Assembly (NCBI RefSeq): GCF_040359615.1
Contig: NZ_CP132942.1
Span: 2,294,001-2,358,000, forward strand
Reading direction: 5' to 3'
Origin: Tunturibacter psychrotolerans
Lineage (GTDB): Bacteria; Acidobacteriota; Terriglobia; Terriglobales; Acidobacteriaceae
DNA length: 64,000 bases
This document shows positions 26,896-35,796 of the stretch, piece by piece. The position numbers were made by a program, and so were the translations under genes. The notes beneath the pieces are model-generated. The model was not told the DNA's origin. It did not search any database and worked only from the letters and a program-made list of their open reading frames with translations. Position 1 is the stretch's first letter. Each line of letters starts with the position of its first letter.

Positions 26896-28968
26896 CTACA
26901 CTTCGCGGCTCAACATTAACGCGTACGAATGAAGTTCTTCAAGCCGCGCGATCGTGTTTCGGGAATATTCCCCGTAGCGCGGGTCATTGAGCATCGCTGG
27001 AGTCAGGAAAGCATTTGCGGGAACCGCAGCGGGGGCCGTCCTTTTTATAACCCCGTCGGCCATCCCATCAATATATTCCGCCAGTCTTCGACGCATTTCG
27101 ATGAGGTCAGGTTCAGTGAGAAAGTCTTTGTCCTCCACACTGTAGAGAACCGCGAACTGATTCCAAAAGAGCGTTCCTGCGGTGAGAGAAGTTCGGAGAA
27201 TCATCTCGCTGGTGCGGACATGCCGTTCACGGTCCACCCCAAATTCGTAGTCTACGGCGTCGTTCATTGATCGAAGCGATACAACTGTCTTGCCGATCTG
27301 ATCTCTCAGGGCATCCGCTTGTTGAAGCAGATCTTTTGGATCGGGACGAGGTTCGATGAGGCGGAGGAAACTCGCAACCGTCTTGAGCATACCTGCAAGA
27401 CCTTGACGCATGACTGTGACAGTGCGCACTGGCCAGATTTGATCGAAGACAAACCACATGACGAGAAGTGCGACGAGTATGCCGATAAGACGGTCACGCG
27501 CGGGAGCGAGTTCGGTGGGAGCACTAAAGTCTTCAAATGCCACAAGGTAAAACGAGAACGCCATCTGTAAACCTATGTAGTTGAACCTTGGTCCCCCCGC
27601 CGTCCAGGCTGAGATGAATGCAACAAATCCGACGAGGACGACCAGCGATGTAATCGAATCCATGTGTGGAAAGAGGAGAGAGATCGCTCCAAGACCCAGG
27701 AAGAGACCGCCGACCATTGAACCTACCAGACGGAAGAAGAGCCTTTGTTTCATTGCGCCGCTGCTACTCAACCCGGTGACGATAACAGTAATCACCGCCG
27801 TCGAGATACCAGGCCAATCTACGGCGTTATAGATGACATAACAGAGCGTTGCGCACAGGCTGATCTTCAATCCAAATGCAATTGTGTCATTTCTGCCCGC
27901 CGCTCCCGGAATGAAAAAGGGTGCCTTTCTTACAGGCATCGCGACCAGCTCTTTGTTACCCATTTGGGAGGCGTCGGTGGGCATCGTCAGAAGCGCATGA
28001 AGGGCTGCTTCGACTCGATCCAACAACGTCACACAGTCCTCCGGCATAAATCGCAAACGGCTTTCAAACTTTGGAATAGAAACCGGGATCAGTTCGCGAC
28101 ATTGCTCGGCGATAATTGCGCACCGTCGTCTTAAATCCGGACTGTCTTCCCCTGTATTCTGTAAGCCGAACGCCGCGGCGACATCCATGAGCTGGGCCTG
28201 CATCGTGACACGCAGGCGTGTTCCCGGAGGGAGGGTCCCGGCGTCGAGACCGCGCTCCGCGATTTTGTTGTATAGCTCCAGCATTCCAGCTGAACCGGCT
28301 ATCGCGAGGCGAGAGACGGGGATTGCTGCGGCGGATCGCTCCTCTGAAGTCCCACCTTGAGCGTATACAGTGAACATTTTCTCCAGAGCCTGATACCGGA
28401 TTGCGCGCGCTGTTTCCAACTTCTTCGCGGGGTCGCGGTCGCCGAAAAGATACTCGACCAGAACAGCAGAACCGACCGCGACAGCAAACGTCGCAATAAG
28501 CCAGAGTGAACCTTTCACCAAACTGTCCGCAGGGGCATGTTTCTCCCAATTCCCAATCACGGTGCAGAAGAGGAGTCCCCAGGTCGATCCGAGAGTCGGA
28601 AAGTTGGTCGAGGCCACAAGCACACCAGCAATGAAGGTGACAATGGCGACGCTAAGTACGCGGATCATTGGATCGTTGTCACTAACAATGACAACGCCGA
28701 GTTCCACCGCAATTGCAGCTGTGACAGTGAGCACCGAAATCAGGCCGGTGCGAAAAGAAATTGTGGGGCTGTCGCGTCCGACGAGAAAAATAAAGTACAT
28801 GCCGATGTAAATAAACGGCATCCGCCAGGTCAACATGAGGATTAGAGCGATGATGGTCGCAAGTAGGATACGGAGAGAGCTGTTGAGTCGCCCAGGCGTG
28901 GGTTGAAGATCCTCCCACAACTTTCGCCTCATAGATTTGATCGTCCCGAATAGAGATGTGTCGTCCAT
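26896..28968 (-). CDS. FUSC family inner-membrane efflux protein (AaeB-like)
   Basis: 690 aa with two blocks of transmembrane helices (about residues 25-185 and 355-530), each followed by a soluble helical region: the duplicated layout of fusaric-acid/aromatic-acid exporters. It is the last gene of a four-gene minus-strand operon (TolC, YtcA, HlyD, FUSC) and starts 3 bases after the HlyD stop. The likely role is proton-driven export of aromatic acids or phenolics through a tripartite pump. The substrate is not evident from sequence. Confidence 0.88.
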   Translation of the reverse strand: MDDTSLFGTIKSMRRKLWEDLQPTPGRLNSSLRILLATIIALILMLTWRMPFIYIGMYFIFLVGRDSPTISFRTGLISVLTVTAAIAVELGVVIVSDNDPMIRVLSVAIVTFIAGVLVASTNFPTLGSTWGLLFCTVIGNWEKHAPADSLVKGSLWLIATFAVAVGSAVLVEYLFGDRDPAKKLETARAIRYQALEKMFTVYAQGGTSEERSAAAIPVSRLAIAGSAGMLELYNKIAERGLDAGTLPPGTRLRVTMQAQLMDVAAAFGLQNTGEDSPDLRRRCAIIAEQCRELIPVSIPKFESRLRFMPEDCVTLLDRVEAALHALLTMPTDASQMGNKELVAMPVRKAPFFIPGAAGRNDTIAFGLKISLCATLCYVIYNAVDWPGISTAVITVIVTGLSSSGAMKQRLFFRLVGSMVGGLFLGLGAISLLFPHMDSITSLVVLVGFVAFISAWTAGGPRFNYIGLQMAFSFYLVAFEDFSAPTELAPARDRLIGILVALLVMWFVFDQIWPVRTVTVMRQGLAGMLKTVASFLRLIEPRPDPKDLLQQADALRDQIGKTVVSLRSMNDAVDYEFGVDRERHVRTSEMILRTSLTAGTLFWNQFAVLYSVEDKDFLTEPDLIEMRRRLAEYIDGMADGVIKRTAPAAVPANAFLTPAMLNDPRYGEYSRNTIARLEELHSYALMLSREV

Positions 28969-28971
28969 CTG

Positions 28972-30171
28972 CTATCTCACGACCGTCAGTGCGGTTGCGC
29001 CGATACGAAACAGATCTGGGTCGGGATCCTGAACTCGAACCCGAACAGGAAATCTTGTGGAGAGATGGACCCAGTTCAAAGTGCGTTCGATATTGGGTAG
29101 TCCTCCAGTAACCGCTCCATCTTCCGGAAAGACGCCGTATCCGATGCTCTCAACAGTCCCATTGAATCGTCGATCAGGATGCCCCATTAGATACACATCA
29201 ACATGGGATCCGATGGCGATATTCTTCACCTTGGACTCACGATAGTTGGCGACAACCCACCAGGTCCGGGTATCTATCAAGGTGAACAGCGGGGTGCCGG
29301 GATGTGCATACTCACCCACAGAGATATTCATGTTGTTCACATAGGCATTGAAGGGAGCGACAACGCGGCAGCGTTCAAGGTCAAGCCTAGCGCTATCTAC
29401 CTTGGCTGCCTTTCCCGGTCTTTCGGACATCAGCGTGTCAACTGTATCGATCGTATGGATAGCTTGGCCTAGCTTCGCCTGTGACTCAGCAGCCGCTGAA
29501 TCCGCCTCTTGTTGACGCAGAATCGATTGAGCGAGCTGAGCTTGTGACTGAACAAGAGCAGCTTGGGCTTCATCGAAGTTTCCTTGAGCCACGCGCACCG
29601 CAGTGTTGGCCTGATCGATCTGTTCCACCGTCACATATTGTTTTTGCAGCAGCGGTTCTATGCGGTGCAGATTGTTTGTCGCCAACTTCAGCTGAGCTTC
29701 TGCGGCTGCTAACGACGCTTGAGCTCGAGAGACGGTCGCTTTTGCCACATCGATGGTGCTCCCCGCGGTTTTGACTCCGGTTCGGGAGCTGTGCACACCC
29801 GCGAGAGCAGCTTCAGCGGCGCTGTTTTGGGCTGCGATTCTGCGTTTCGCATCGATGATCTGCTGCTCCAATGCCTCCTGGTCGGATAACGCCTGCTGTA
29901 GGGCGTACTCATAGGGACGAGGATCGATCAGAAACAGGAGATCGCCTTTCTTCACGAACGCGTTGTCTTTGACCGGCAGTTCAACCAGCCTGCCACTTAC
30001 TTCCGGAGCGATCTCGATGTAGTTCGCTCTTACGCTCGCATCGTCAGTGCGTGGATGAAGGTCAGTTTGGAGAATGGCAAACGCTAGAGCGACAATTGCG
30101 GCCGTAACGACACCGATAGCGATCCAGCGGCCAATCTGCTTGCGTTTGAGAGCTTCAGGCGCCTGTTCCAT
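28972..30171 (-). CDS. HlyD/EmrA-type periplasmic membrane-fusion protein
   Basis: 399 aa with an N-terminal membrane anchor (about 15-31, IAIGVVTAAIVALAFAI). A biotinyl-lipoyl half follows (VSGRLVELPVKDNAFVKKGDLLFLIDP, about 48-80), then a long alpha-helical hairpin (about 85-240) and a C-terminal beta-barrel (NMNISVGEYAHPGTPLFTLID). This is the standard EmrA/AaeA architecture linking an inner-membrane pump to TolC. It starts 9 bases after the YtcA stop and is followed at 3 bases by FUSC. Confidence 0.92.
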   Translation of the reverse strand: MEQAPEALKRKQIGRWIAIGVVTAAIVALAFAILQTDLHPRTDDASVRANYIEIAPEVSGRLVELPVKDNAFVKKGDLLFLIDPRPYEYALQQALSDQEALEQQIIDAKRRIAAQNSAAEAALAGVHSSRTGVKTAGSTIDVAKATVSRAQASLAAAEAQLKLATNNLHRIEPLLQKQYVTVEQIDQANTAVRVAQGNFDEAQAALVQSQAQLAQSILRQQEADSAAAESQAKLGQAIHTIDTVDTLMSERPGKAAKVDSARLDLERCRVVAPFNAYVNNMNISVGEYAHPGTPLFTLIDTRTWWVVANYRESKVKNIAIGSHVDVYLMGHPDRRFNGTVESIGYGVFPEDGAVTGGLPNIERTLNWVHLSTRFPVRVRVQDPDPDLFRIGATALTVVR

Positions 30172-30180
30172 GTTTCCTCC

Positions 30181-30450
30181 TTACCGGAAAAAAATCAGCC
30201 AGAGCAGGCTTGTGAAAAGTATGACGACACTGGGGTAAAAGAGCGCGACCGGTCCAACCTCAGAATCCAAATTGAACCGAACCAGAAAGTGACGCACGAC
30301 AAACGCTAGGACTACGGCAATCGCCAAACAGAGCATCCAGACAGGAAAAAAAGAGCCAATAATGTCGATGGATGGCGCACGGTTGCACCCAGAGCACAGC
30401 AGGCACACAGCGAACAGATAAGATGGACGTTTTCTTCTAATGGTCATCAC
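30181..30450 (-). CDS. ytcA: YtcA-family small lipoprotein
   Basis: 89 aa with a lipobox (CLLCSGC, the modified Cys near residue 22) and two transmembrane segments (about 36-51 and 68-87). The SIDIIGSFFPVWMLC start of the mature part is characteristic of YtcA proteins, which accompany FUSC/HlyD efflux operons. Its function is unknown, presumably a small pump accessory. It overlaps the TolC stop by 4 bases. Confidence 0.8.
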   Translation of the reverse strand: MMTIRRKRPSYLFAVCLLCSGCNRAPSIDIIGSFFPVWMLCLAIAVVLAFVVRHFLVRFNLDSEVGPVALFYPSVVILFTSLLWLIFFR

Positions 30451-31937
30451 TTCTGGCCATCCTGTGTATGTAATTTCGTTGCCGCTGATTTGGTTCTCAG
30501 AAGATTTCCAGTCACAAACTCGAGATCGACTGCTTCCAGAAGTAGTTGAGAGCGCGCGGAAACGCCAGAGAGTCTAGCCTGTGCTAACTGCCTTTCGGCA
30601 GTAACAACATCGATCAGATTCTTCACGCCGTATTCATAAGCTTCCAGAGAAGCGGAATAAGATGTATTCGCAGAGTCGAGCAAAGAGAGTGCAGCCTGTT
30701 CTTTTCTCAGCGCGGTACGAAAAGCAATAAATGCTGTCCAAACTTCACGTGTCGCCTGGTCGTGTTTTTCCGTCATTTCATCCTGCGCCTCACGTCTTTT
30801 CGATTCGGCGATAGCCACTCCGTTTTTTCGTGCTCCACCATCGAAGATTCGCCATTCCACTCCCAACTCGGCAGCCCAGGTGGGTACGCTCGCATAGCCA
30901 AGCAGACCATTGTCCGCCGTTGGCCAGACTGTGGTTTGTGCGGCCGAACCGGATAGAACGATCTTCGGACGATACTCCGCCTTTGCTGCCCGCACCGCAT
31001 CGTCGGCTGCACGAATTTCCGCAGCCTGCGCTGCCAGGTCGGGACGGTCAGATAACGCTCGCTCGATTAACTCATCGATGGAAAGGCTAAGCGATTCGGG
31101 TAGCGGAGTATCCTTCTGCGAATCAATAGTTATGTCCGGGGAAGGTTCCACACCTATCGCTTCGGTAAGTGTGACTCGCGAGATTTTTTCATCGCCGTCC
31201 GCAGACTCGAGGTCGAATACAGCCTGCGACGTCTCTGCACGAGCTTGGAGCACGTCAGGTAAGGTGGAGCGCCCGTTCGCTAACTGGTCTTCGGCCGCAT
31301 CCTGGGTAGTCTGCGCAGTCTTGAGCGTCTCCTGCGCGGCCTGCAGTCGTTCCTGCGCGGTGAGCAGCTTGTAATATTCACTGGCGACACGGAAAGCAAC
31401 CTCTTGGTTCGCCTGGATGAAGTTGGCCCCCGCAGCCAATTTTTCAGCGGTCGCACCGTCTACCGTGGCCTCGCGCTTGCCAAAGTCGAAGAGCAAATAC
31501 TGCATCGTGATCTCAGGCTGGACAATTGGAATCTCAACTGTCGAGTATCCGCGAGGTAAGAGTGACTCAGGAAACGGCGTGATTGTCCGTTGGTCTCCGA
31601 ATATCGCGAGCCCAACGAGTACTGGGTAATAGGCGCTCTTCTCGATTCCAAGCTGTTCGGCCTTCTGCCTGGCTTGCTCCCACACAATTCGAGTGCGCGG
31701 ATTGTTCCGTTCCGCTATATCGATCAGTTCGGCAAGCGCATAGCCTCGCTTTGGATCGAGGACTGCAACCTTTGCCGAGGGAATGGAATGAGCGGCGCAC
31801 TCGGACACCGCGCGGGGCGTTGATGCCGCTCCTGCGCACTGCGTCAGTCCTCTTTGCGGCGCCCAAAGACACACAAAGAAAGTCAGAAATGTAAGCCGGA
31901 GACTAAATTTATAAAGAAGGTGTGTCGTGTCCGTCAT
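30447..31937 (-). CDS. TolC family outer-membrane efflux protein
   Basis: 496 aa. A signal peptide (about 1-33) and two outer-membrane-efflux repeats are visible, starting at LAELIDIAERNNPRTRIVWEQARQKAEQLG and again at IDELIERALSDRPDLAAQAAEIRAA. Long heptad-like helices (VASEYYKLLTAQERLQAAQE) are typical of the periplasmic tunnel. It is the first gene of the tolC-ytcA-hlyD-FUSC operon and its stop overlaps ytcA. An ECF sigma-factor gene lies about 100 bases upstream on the same strand and could be part of the same transcript or its regulator. Confidence 0.92.
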   Translation of the reverse strand: MTDTTHLLYKFSLRLTFLTFFVCLWAPQRGLTQCAGAASTPRAVSECAAHSIPSAKVAVLDPKRGYALAELIDIAERNNPRTRIVWEQARQKAEQLGIEKSAYYPVLVGLAIFGDQRTITPFPESLLPRGYSTVEIPIVQPEITMQYLLFDFGKREATVDGATAEKLAAGANFIQANQEVAFRVASEYYKLLTAQERLQAAQETLKTAQTTQDAAEDQLANGRSTLPDVLQARAETSQAVFDLESADGDEKISRVTLTEAIGVEPSPDITIDSQKDTPLPESLSLSIDELIERALSDRPDLAAQAAEIRAADDAVRAAKAEYRPKIVLSGSAAQTTVWPTADNGLLGYASVPTWAAELGVEWRIFDGGARKNGVAIAESKRREAQDEMTEKHDQATREVWTAFIAFRTALRKEQAALSLLDSANTSYSASLEAYEYGVKNLIDVVTAERQLAQARLSGVSARSQLLLEAVDLEFVTGNLLRTKSAATKLHTQDGQK

Positions 31938-32039
31938 CTGAGAATGGTCAAGTTTACCAGTTCGTTCCCGACAGAGATATATCAGGACAAAGATGAATAG
32001 ACCGCTCTCATTAGTTAACTATAGAAAGATTTCTCAACC

Positions 32040-32645
32040 TCATCCGAGCGAACGGCGAAGCACCGTCCTGGCGCGCAACAAGCGCGATTTCGTGGCGGCT
32101 ACGGAGATTCCCGCGATTTCGGCGATCTCTTTGATGGAGGTGTCGTGTACTTGTTGAATTTCGACGATGGTGCGGAGCGCTGGTCTCAGCCGATGAATTG
32201 CACGCTTCAGATGGTGTTCTCTTTCAGATCTCGAATAGTGCTCTTCCGTGTTGACCCGCCGATCGGCCACCTCCCAATGCTGCCACGTCTCGCCCTCTAC
32301 CCCTCCATCCATCGAGATCTCGGGATGAGCGCGCTTCCGGCGCAAAATCATCAACGCAGAGTTGATGGCAATTCGCGTAAGCCAGGTGGAAAAGGTCGAT
32401 CTGCCATCAAAGTTCTTCAGGTGAACATAGGCCTTCAAAAAAGCATCTTGCAGCGCATCTTCCGCGTCTTGCCGATTTCTCGTGATCCGATACATTGTGC
32501 TGAAGATTTTCTTTGAGTGGCGATTCCAAAGCTCGGAGAAGGCTAAATGCTCTCCAGTCTTCGCAGCGGCGACCAACATCTCATCATTTGAGGTCTCGAG
32601 GATAGCTTGCATGCTGAGGGTGCCTGGTGAAAAGTATGAGTCCAT
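32040..32645 (-). CDS. RNA polymerase sigma factor, ECF subfamily
   Basis: 201 aa. Sigma region 2 spans about 30-95 (SELWNRHSKKIF…DAEDALQDAFLKAYVHLKNFDG), with STFSTWLTRIAINSALMILRRKR. Region 4 lies near the C-terminus (VHDTSIKEIAEIAGISVAATKSRLLRARTVLRRSL), and the region between is the usual linker. No anti-sigma gene is recognisable on either side. It sits directly upstream of the FUSC efflux operon on the same strand, so control of that operon is a reasonable guess. Confidence 0.9.
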   Translation of the reverse strand: MDSYFSPGTLSMQAILETSNDEMLVAAAKTGEHLAFSELWNRHSKKIFSTMYRITRNRQDAEDALQDAFLKAYVHLKNFDGRSTFSTWLTRIAINSALMILRRKRAHPEISMDGGVEGETWQHWEVADRRVNTEEHYSRSEREHHLKRAIHRLRPALRTIVEIQQVHDTSIKEIAEIAGISVAATKSRLLRARTVLRRSLG

Positions 32646-33003
32646 TAGAAGACCTTTCTGTGAGAGTTCTAGAGCCAGAGTCGTTGAGGCTTAGAGTGAG
32701 GAACAAAAGCCATTTCAAATACAAGACTCGCTGGATAATTTAGGTATTGAGAAAACCGTTCCTCGGTGCACTTCGGAATCCATTTACGAGTTCTGCGTGC
32801 ATTGGAATCATCTTGTGAATCTGAGAATCGCCAACTATCGAAGATGTTCCTCAAGCTAATGCGTAAATCAATCGCTCGCCAGCCCAAATCGTGGCCCTAT
32901 GGGGATACTCTTTCGAGGGGGACTAAAGTTACCCCAAAATAATCTCGGTTGCTCGCAAGACTGCATGCACTACGGATTACGGATAGGTTTGTTTAGTTAC
33001 TGC
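32646..33003. other. Intergenic region, no gene recognised
   Basis: 358 bases between the sigma factor start and the DoxX-like stop. Short open frames here have no recognisable products. The stretch nearest 32650 must carry the sigma factor promoter. Confidence 0.4.
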
Positions 33004-33378
33004 TCATGGCCTGTCGGAGGATGAAACTACCAGTCGTCTGCCAAACATGCGCGCGTCAAGGGAGTATGCCCCAGGGCCTAACAGCCCCAGAGAAGCTGCA
33101 ACGAGAATAGATGAGATGACAGGGATGAAGTCGAGGTCCTTCGCGTCGAGCAGCATCGCAGTCTCAATCAGACAGCATGCGATGGAAGACACAGGAGTAA
33201 ATAGTCCGAGACAGATTGCGACACCCAGCAGACCCAGGCCGGCAGACTCCCACATGTGAGCTGCTGGATTTCCTTGCGGCAATATATTGATGAAAAGCGT
33301 TGCAGCCACAGAAACTCGCAGAAGAATCAACGCAACGCCCGCCGCTCCCGTCGGGAACATCGAAAAGAGTCTCTGCAC
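33004..33378 (-). CDS. DoxX-like membrane protein
   Basis: 124 aa with four hydrophobic segments (about 13-33, 45-63, 64-80 and 86-104). The C-terminal motif LGPGAYSLDARMFGRR is the recognisable part of the DoxX family (usually GPGxYSLD). Function is unknown; relatives are tied to redox or thiosulfate metabolism. No operon partner is obvious, and it is divergent from the response regulator. Confidence 0.7.
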   Translation of the reverse strand: MQRLFSMFPTGAAGVALILLRVSVAATLFINILPQGNPAAHMWESAGLGLLGVAICLGLFTPVSSIACCLIETAMLLDAKDLDFIPVISSILVAASLGLLGPGAYSLDARMFGRRLVVSSSDRP

Positions 33379-33644
33379 AGTCAGAAAACGGTAGTCGTGC
33401 TGTTGGAACCTGGCAAACCCGAAGAGAGGGAGTGAAGAGTAACACTTTCGGGGGGTGCTGTCTTTTACTTGCCAGCAAGCTCTCGCTGGAGAGCGAAACA
33501 GTGCGGATCTCGAAGTTTGATGTCACTTCAGCGCAGGCGCAGAGATAAAATGAGGGACGGCTACCCCGAATGATATCGGTGAATGCTTGAGCGTTTACGC
33601 CTTTGCGGTTCTAGGGAACGTTCCGTTGGAGCAGAAAGATCGCA

Positions 33645-34274
33645 ATGAGTGAGATACGTACAATTAGGGTGCTTACCGTCGACGATCATCCTCTCCTTAG
33701 AGCTGGAATCTCGGGTGCAATCAACGCGCAGCCCGACATGTCCGTCGTGGCCGAAGCAGCAGATGGTGAGGAAGCGATTGCGTCCTTTCGAGAACATCGC
33801 CCTGATGTAACTCTGATGGATATAAGGATGCCGAAGACGAATGGTATCGACGCAATCTCGGCCATCCGCAAGGAATTCCCCAATGCTCGCGTTGTCGTTC
33901 TGACTACATACGGGGGGGATATTCAGGCTCTGCGGGCTTTCAAGGCGGGCGCGGTCGGTTACCTGTTGAAAAGCATGTTGCGGACGGAGTTAATTGACAC
34001 CATTCGGCTAGCTCATGCGGGCATGAGGCGGATCCCACCCGAGATAGCTCTGGAACTGGCTGAGCACGCCGGCGACGATACCCTAACTACTCGGGAGATT
34101 GAAGTGCTGCGGGACGTAGCTAAGGGCAGTTCTAACAAAGTGATTGCGGCGCGGCTTTCAATCTCCGAGCACACCGTCAAGGGCCATCTTAAGAATATTC
34201 TTTCCAAGCTCGACGCGAGTGATCGGACTCACGCGGTTATGATCGCGCTAAAGCGCGGCTTTCTCGACATTTGA
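33645..34274 (+). CDS. NarL/FixJ-family response regulator
   Basis: 209 aa. The receiver domain (about 6-122) carries the acidic pocket DDH (13-15), the phospho-acceptor Asp59 in TLMDIRMPKTNG, Thr in VVLTTYGG and Lys in YLLKS. A LuxR-type helix-turn-helix at about 146-205 contains LTTREIEVLRDVAKGSSNKVIAARLSISEHTVKGHLKNIL. All phosphotransfer residues are intact. No sensor kinase gene is nearby, so it is an orphan regulator. The RND efflux operon begins 373 bases downstream and is a possible target. Confidence 0.93.
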   Translation: MSEIRTIRVLTVDDHPLLRAGISGAINAQPDMSVVAEAADGEEAIASFREHRPDVTLMDIRMPKTNGIDAISAIRKEFPNARVVVLTTYGGDIQALRAFKAGAVGYLLKSMLRTELIDTIRLAHAGMRRIPPEIALELAEHAGDDTLTTREIEVLRDVAKGSSNKVIAARLSISEHTVKGHLKNILSKLDASDRTHAVMIALKRGFLDI

Positions 34275-34647
34275 GCGTGGCCGGGGGGAAGACTGGATGG
34301 GCTCTGCGTAAATTTACCTCTGTCAATATTTCATTCATGCGATGGCTGCTTGTCTCTGGAGACTCGCAAAGAGCGACAATGCGATCTGGACCAAGGGTCT
34401 TTCTCTCACATTCGAGGGATCTTCTTCCATTAGCGGCGATCAAGCCAATCCAGTTTTCGGTCGAAAATTGACGCGGGAATAGCAACCGAACGGTAGACTT
34501 TGGGTTAGATAAACCGAAGGTGTGTCATGTGGCCCCGGAAAAACGCACCTTTGGCTGATTCAAGTGCGCCCAAATTGCGTGCTTCCGATAATCTCTTAAG
34601 ATGGAAGAACTGGCGCTTGATTTCACAGGGGATAAAGAATTTACACG
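34275..34647. other. Intergenic region upstream of the RND operon, no gene
   Basis: 373 bases with no convincing coding frame. It must contain the promoter of the three-gene RND operon. I saw no clear operator or riboswitch. Confidence 0.4.
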
Positions 34648-35796
34648 ATGAGTTCAATCAGTTTCAGGCATCTCGCCACTCTCTTGCTCTGCTTCGGCGT
34701 TTGCCTGCTGTCAGGCTGCAACGCCAAGCCGTCCGATCCCAAAAGCGAAGCTCCTCCCACTGCCGTCGTTCAACCCGACGCTGACCCGAATCTGGTTCAC
34801 GTCGATCACCCGGATCAATTCACGCTCGTTGCCGCGACGGACTATGCAGCCGCCTCCGCCATTCAGGTCACTGGCACAGTCAATCCGGACATCTCCCGCA
34901 CCATTCCCGTAATCTCCATTGCCTCTGGCCGTGTGGTTGAGGTACACGCGCGCATCGGCGACTATGTCAAAAAGGGCCAGCTTCTAATGGATGTTCAGAG
35001 CACCGACGTCTCGGGCGCTTTTAACTCCTACCTGAAGGCGGTCAACGACGAGCGCCTCGCCAAGGTTCAGCTCGACCGGGCTAAGATCCTGAACGATAAG
35101 GGCGCTATCCCCAACAGTCAGGTCGAGATCGCCCAGAATGCCGAGGATGACGCGAAGGCGGCGCTTACAGCCTCGGAAGAGCAGCTCCGCGTTCTAGGAG
35201 TCGACAAAGATCACCCCGCCGCCACAGTCAAAGTGTACGCTCCGGCCTCCGGCTTTATCATCGCCCAAAACGTCACCAACGCCGCCGCTGCCGGAGTAAC
35301 CTTCGCCGGCTCCTCCAACGCCTTCACCATCGCCGACCTCTCGCACGTATGGATTATCTGCGACGTCTACGAGAACGATCTTCCAACTGTGCATCTCGGC
35401 CAGAAGGCGGACATCCGCCTCAACGCTTATCCGGACCGTGTCCTCACCGGCATAATCAGCGACATTGGAGCCGTCCTCGATCCGCAGATCCGCACCGCAA
35501 AAGTTCGCATCCAGGTTGAAAATCCCGATACCTTAATGCGCATCGGCATGTTTGCCACGGTCACCATTCACGGGAGGAATTCGCAGACCCACGTGCAAGT
35601 ACCTGCGACCGCAGTTCTCCATCTGCATGACCGCGACTGGATCTACACTCCTGTCGGCGATGGTAAGTTCCGACGGGTACTGGTGCATGGAGGCGCATCC
35701 TTGCCGGGCAATATGCAGGAGATTATCTCCGGCCTCAACGCGGGCCAGCAGGTCGTCACCAACGCCCTCGCTCTCCAGAACACGGCGGATCAGTAA
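34648..35796 (+). CDS. RND efflux periplasmic adaptor, CzcB/CusB-like lipoprotein
   Basis: 382 aa. A lipobox (CLLSGC, Cys near 25) predicts inner-membrane anchoring. The membrane-fusion fold follows: a lipoyl half (SIASGRVVEVHARIGDYVKKGQLLMDV), an alpha hairpin (about 125-190), a second lipoyl half (VYAPASGFIIAQNVTNAAAA) and beta-barrel/MP domains (VHLGQKADIRLNAYPDRVLTGIISDIG). Its stop overlaps the start of the permease (TAATG). Codons are strongly C-ending, unlike the genes in the first 17 kb. Confidence 0.9.
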   Translation: MSSISFRHLATLLLCFGVCLLSGCNAKPSDPKSEAPPTAVVQPDADPNLVHVDHPDQFTLVAATDYAAASAIQVTGTVNPDISRTIPVISIASGRVVEVHARIGDYVKKGQLLMDVQSTDVSGAFNSYLKAVNDERLAKVQLDRAKILNDKGAIPNSQVEIAQNAEDDAKAALTASEEQLRVLGVDKDHPAATVKVYAPASGFIIAQNVTNAAAAGVTFAGSSNAFTIADLSHVWIICDVYENDLPTVHLGQKADIRLNAYPDRVLTGIISDIGAVLDPQIRTAKVRIQVENPDTLMRIGMFATVTIHGRNSQTHVQVPATAVLHLHDRDWIYTPVGDGKFRRVLVHGGASLPGNMQEIISGLNAGQQVVTNALALQNTADQ

